A model generated the notes under the pieces. It was not told where the DNA came from and ran no database searches. It was given only the letters and a program-made list of their open reading frames with translations. A stretch of 5,874 bases of DNA from Bacillota bacterium (GTDB taxonomy: Bacteria > Bacillota_I > Bacilli_A > Erysipelotrichales > Erysipelotrichaceae), in assembly GCA_023387245.1 (NCBI GenBank), contig JAEWIH010000018.1, positions 1 through 5,874 of the forward strand, in the 5' to 3' direction. How positions within the stretch are numbered: the stretch's first letter is position 1; the number at the start of each line of letters is the position of its first letter. The position numbers were made by a program, and so were the translations under genes. Shown here piece by piece: positions 5,788 through 5,874 of the stretch.

Positions 5788-5874
5788 ATGGACTTAGACA
5801 CTAATAACCATTCAGTATTCAAGTTATCGTATCACTTAGTATTGGTTATAAAATATCGCAGAAAAGTAATTGAT
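5788..5874 (+). CDS. tnpA: IS200/IS605 family transposase TnpA, 3'-partial
   Basis: Twenty-nine codons are visible before the window ends. The ATG at 5788 is preceded by TTAGGAA (AGGA at 5778-5781, six bases before the ATG), and an in-frame TAG at 5770-5772 rules out a much longer N-terminus. The sequence HSVFKLSYHLVLVIKYRRKV closely follows the conserved first strand of IS605-type TnpA ('HSV..L.YHLV.V.KYRRKV'). The HUH motif and the catalytic tyrosine lie downstream and cannot be checked, so whether the copy is intact is unknown. TnpA cuts and rejoins single-stranded DNA at the element ends. It sits in the same orientation as the nuclease gene but behind that gene's terminator, so it is a separate unit. 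Confidence 0.88.
   Translation, partial: MDLDTNNHSVFKLSYHLVLVIKYRRKVID

Larger units (their letters stand above)
5676..5874 (+). mobile_element. IS200/IS605 family element, left end (right-truncated by window)
   Basis: A subterminal bulged hairpin (5689-5712), a promoter and the start of a TnpA reading frame occur in the order expected of an IS200/IS605 left end. These elements move as single-stranded circles using a tyrosine HUH transposase, have no inverted terminal repeats and make no target duplication. The exact left boundary cannot be fixed: it lies somewhere between the nuclease terminator (ends 5651) and the hairpin, so the start given here is approximate. Whether a tnpB and its guide RNA follow is outside the window. 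Confidence 0.75.

Noticed and set aside
1..5874. UGA-as-tryptophan genetic code, considered because of the extreme AT content
   Set aside because: All Trp codons checked in the nuclease, membrane protein, Dps and first gene are TGG, and no gene contains an in-frame TGA.
1..5874. CRISPR array, tRNA or rRNA
   Set aside because: No regularly spaced direct repeats and no tRNA-like or rRNA-like segments were seen on either strand.

Overview
The window comes from a very AT-rich, Gram-positive-type bacterium. Codons are strongly A/T-biased (TTA for Leu, AAA for Lys), Shine-Dalgarno sequences are strong (AGGAGG), intrinsic terminators are compact, and two proteins carry LPxTG motifs. All Trp codons I checked in the confident genes are TGG, no TGA is read inside a gene, and stops are TAA or TAG, so nothing suggests a UGA-Trp code. 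I read it as a low-GC Bacillota or a close relative; the genus cannot be fixed from sequence alone.

Layout, left to right. (1) The 3' part of a helical, Ala/Lys/Glu/Leu-rich gene of unknown function (2-646), ending in LPATG plus two residues and followed by a terminator. (2) A monocistronic small multi-pass membrane protein (873-1358) with its own promoter and terminator. (3) On the minus strand, a Dps/ferritin-like mini-ferritin (1434-1865). A perfect 15-bp Fur-type palindrome fills nearly all of the spacer between its -35 and -10 boxes. (4) Divergent from dps, an extended -10 promoter leads into a 24-codon leader ORF and then an intrinsic terminator. Next comes a large secreted ExeM/NucH-type DNase (2179-5619, 1146 aa) with a signal peptide, a lamin-tail-like domain, OB-fold-like modules, an EEP nuclease domain with its catalytic residues, a C-terminal beta domain and a final LPQTG plus three residues. 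(5) The left end of an IS200/IS605-family element, with a bulged hairpin, a promoter and the first 29 codons of tnpA, cut by the window edge.

Functional reading. Dps is probably induced when iron runs low or when a metal-sensing repressor is inactivated, and it stores iron and shields DNA. The nuclease is exported and probably degrades extracellular DNA for nutrients, biofilm turnover or escape from DNA traps. The most interesting points are the apparent transcription attenuator in front of the nuclease (promoter, short ORF, terminator, with no second promoter visible) and the recurrence in two separate proteins of a tail-less sortase-like motif, LPxTG-V-basic-stop, with no hydrophobic anchor.
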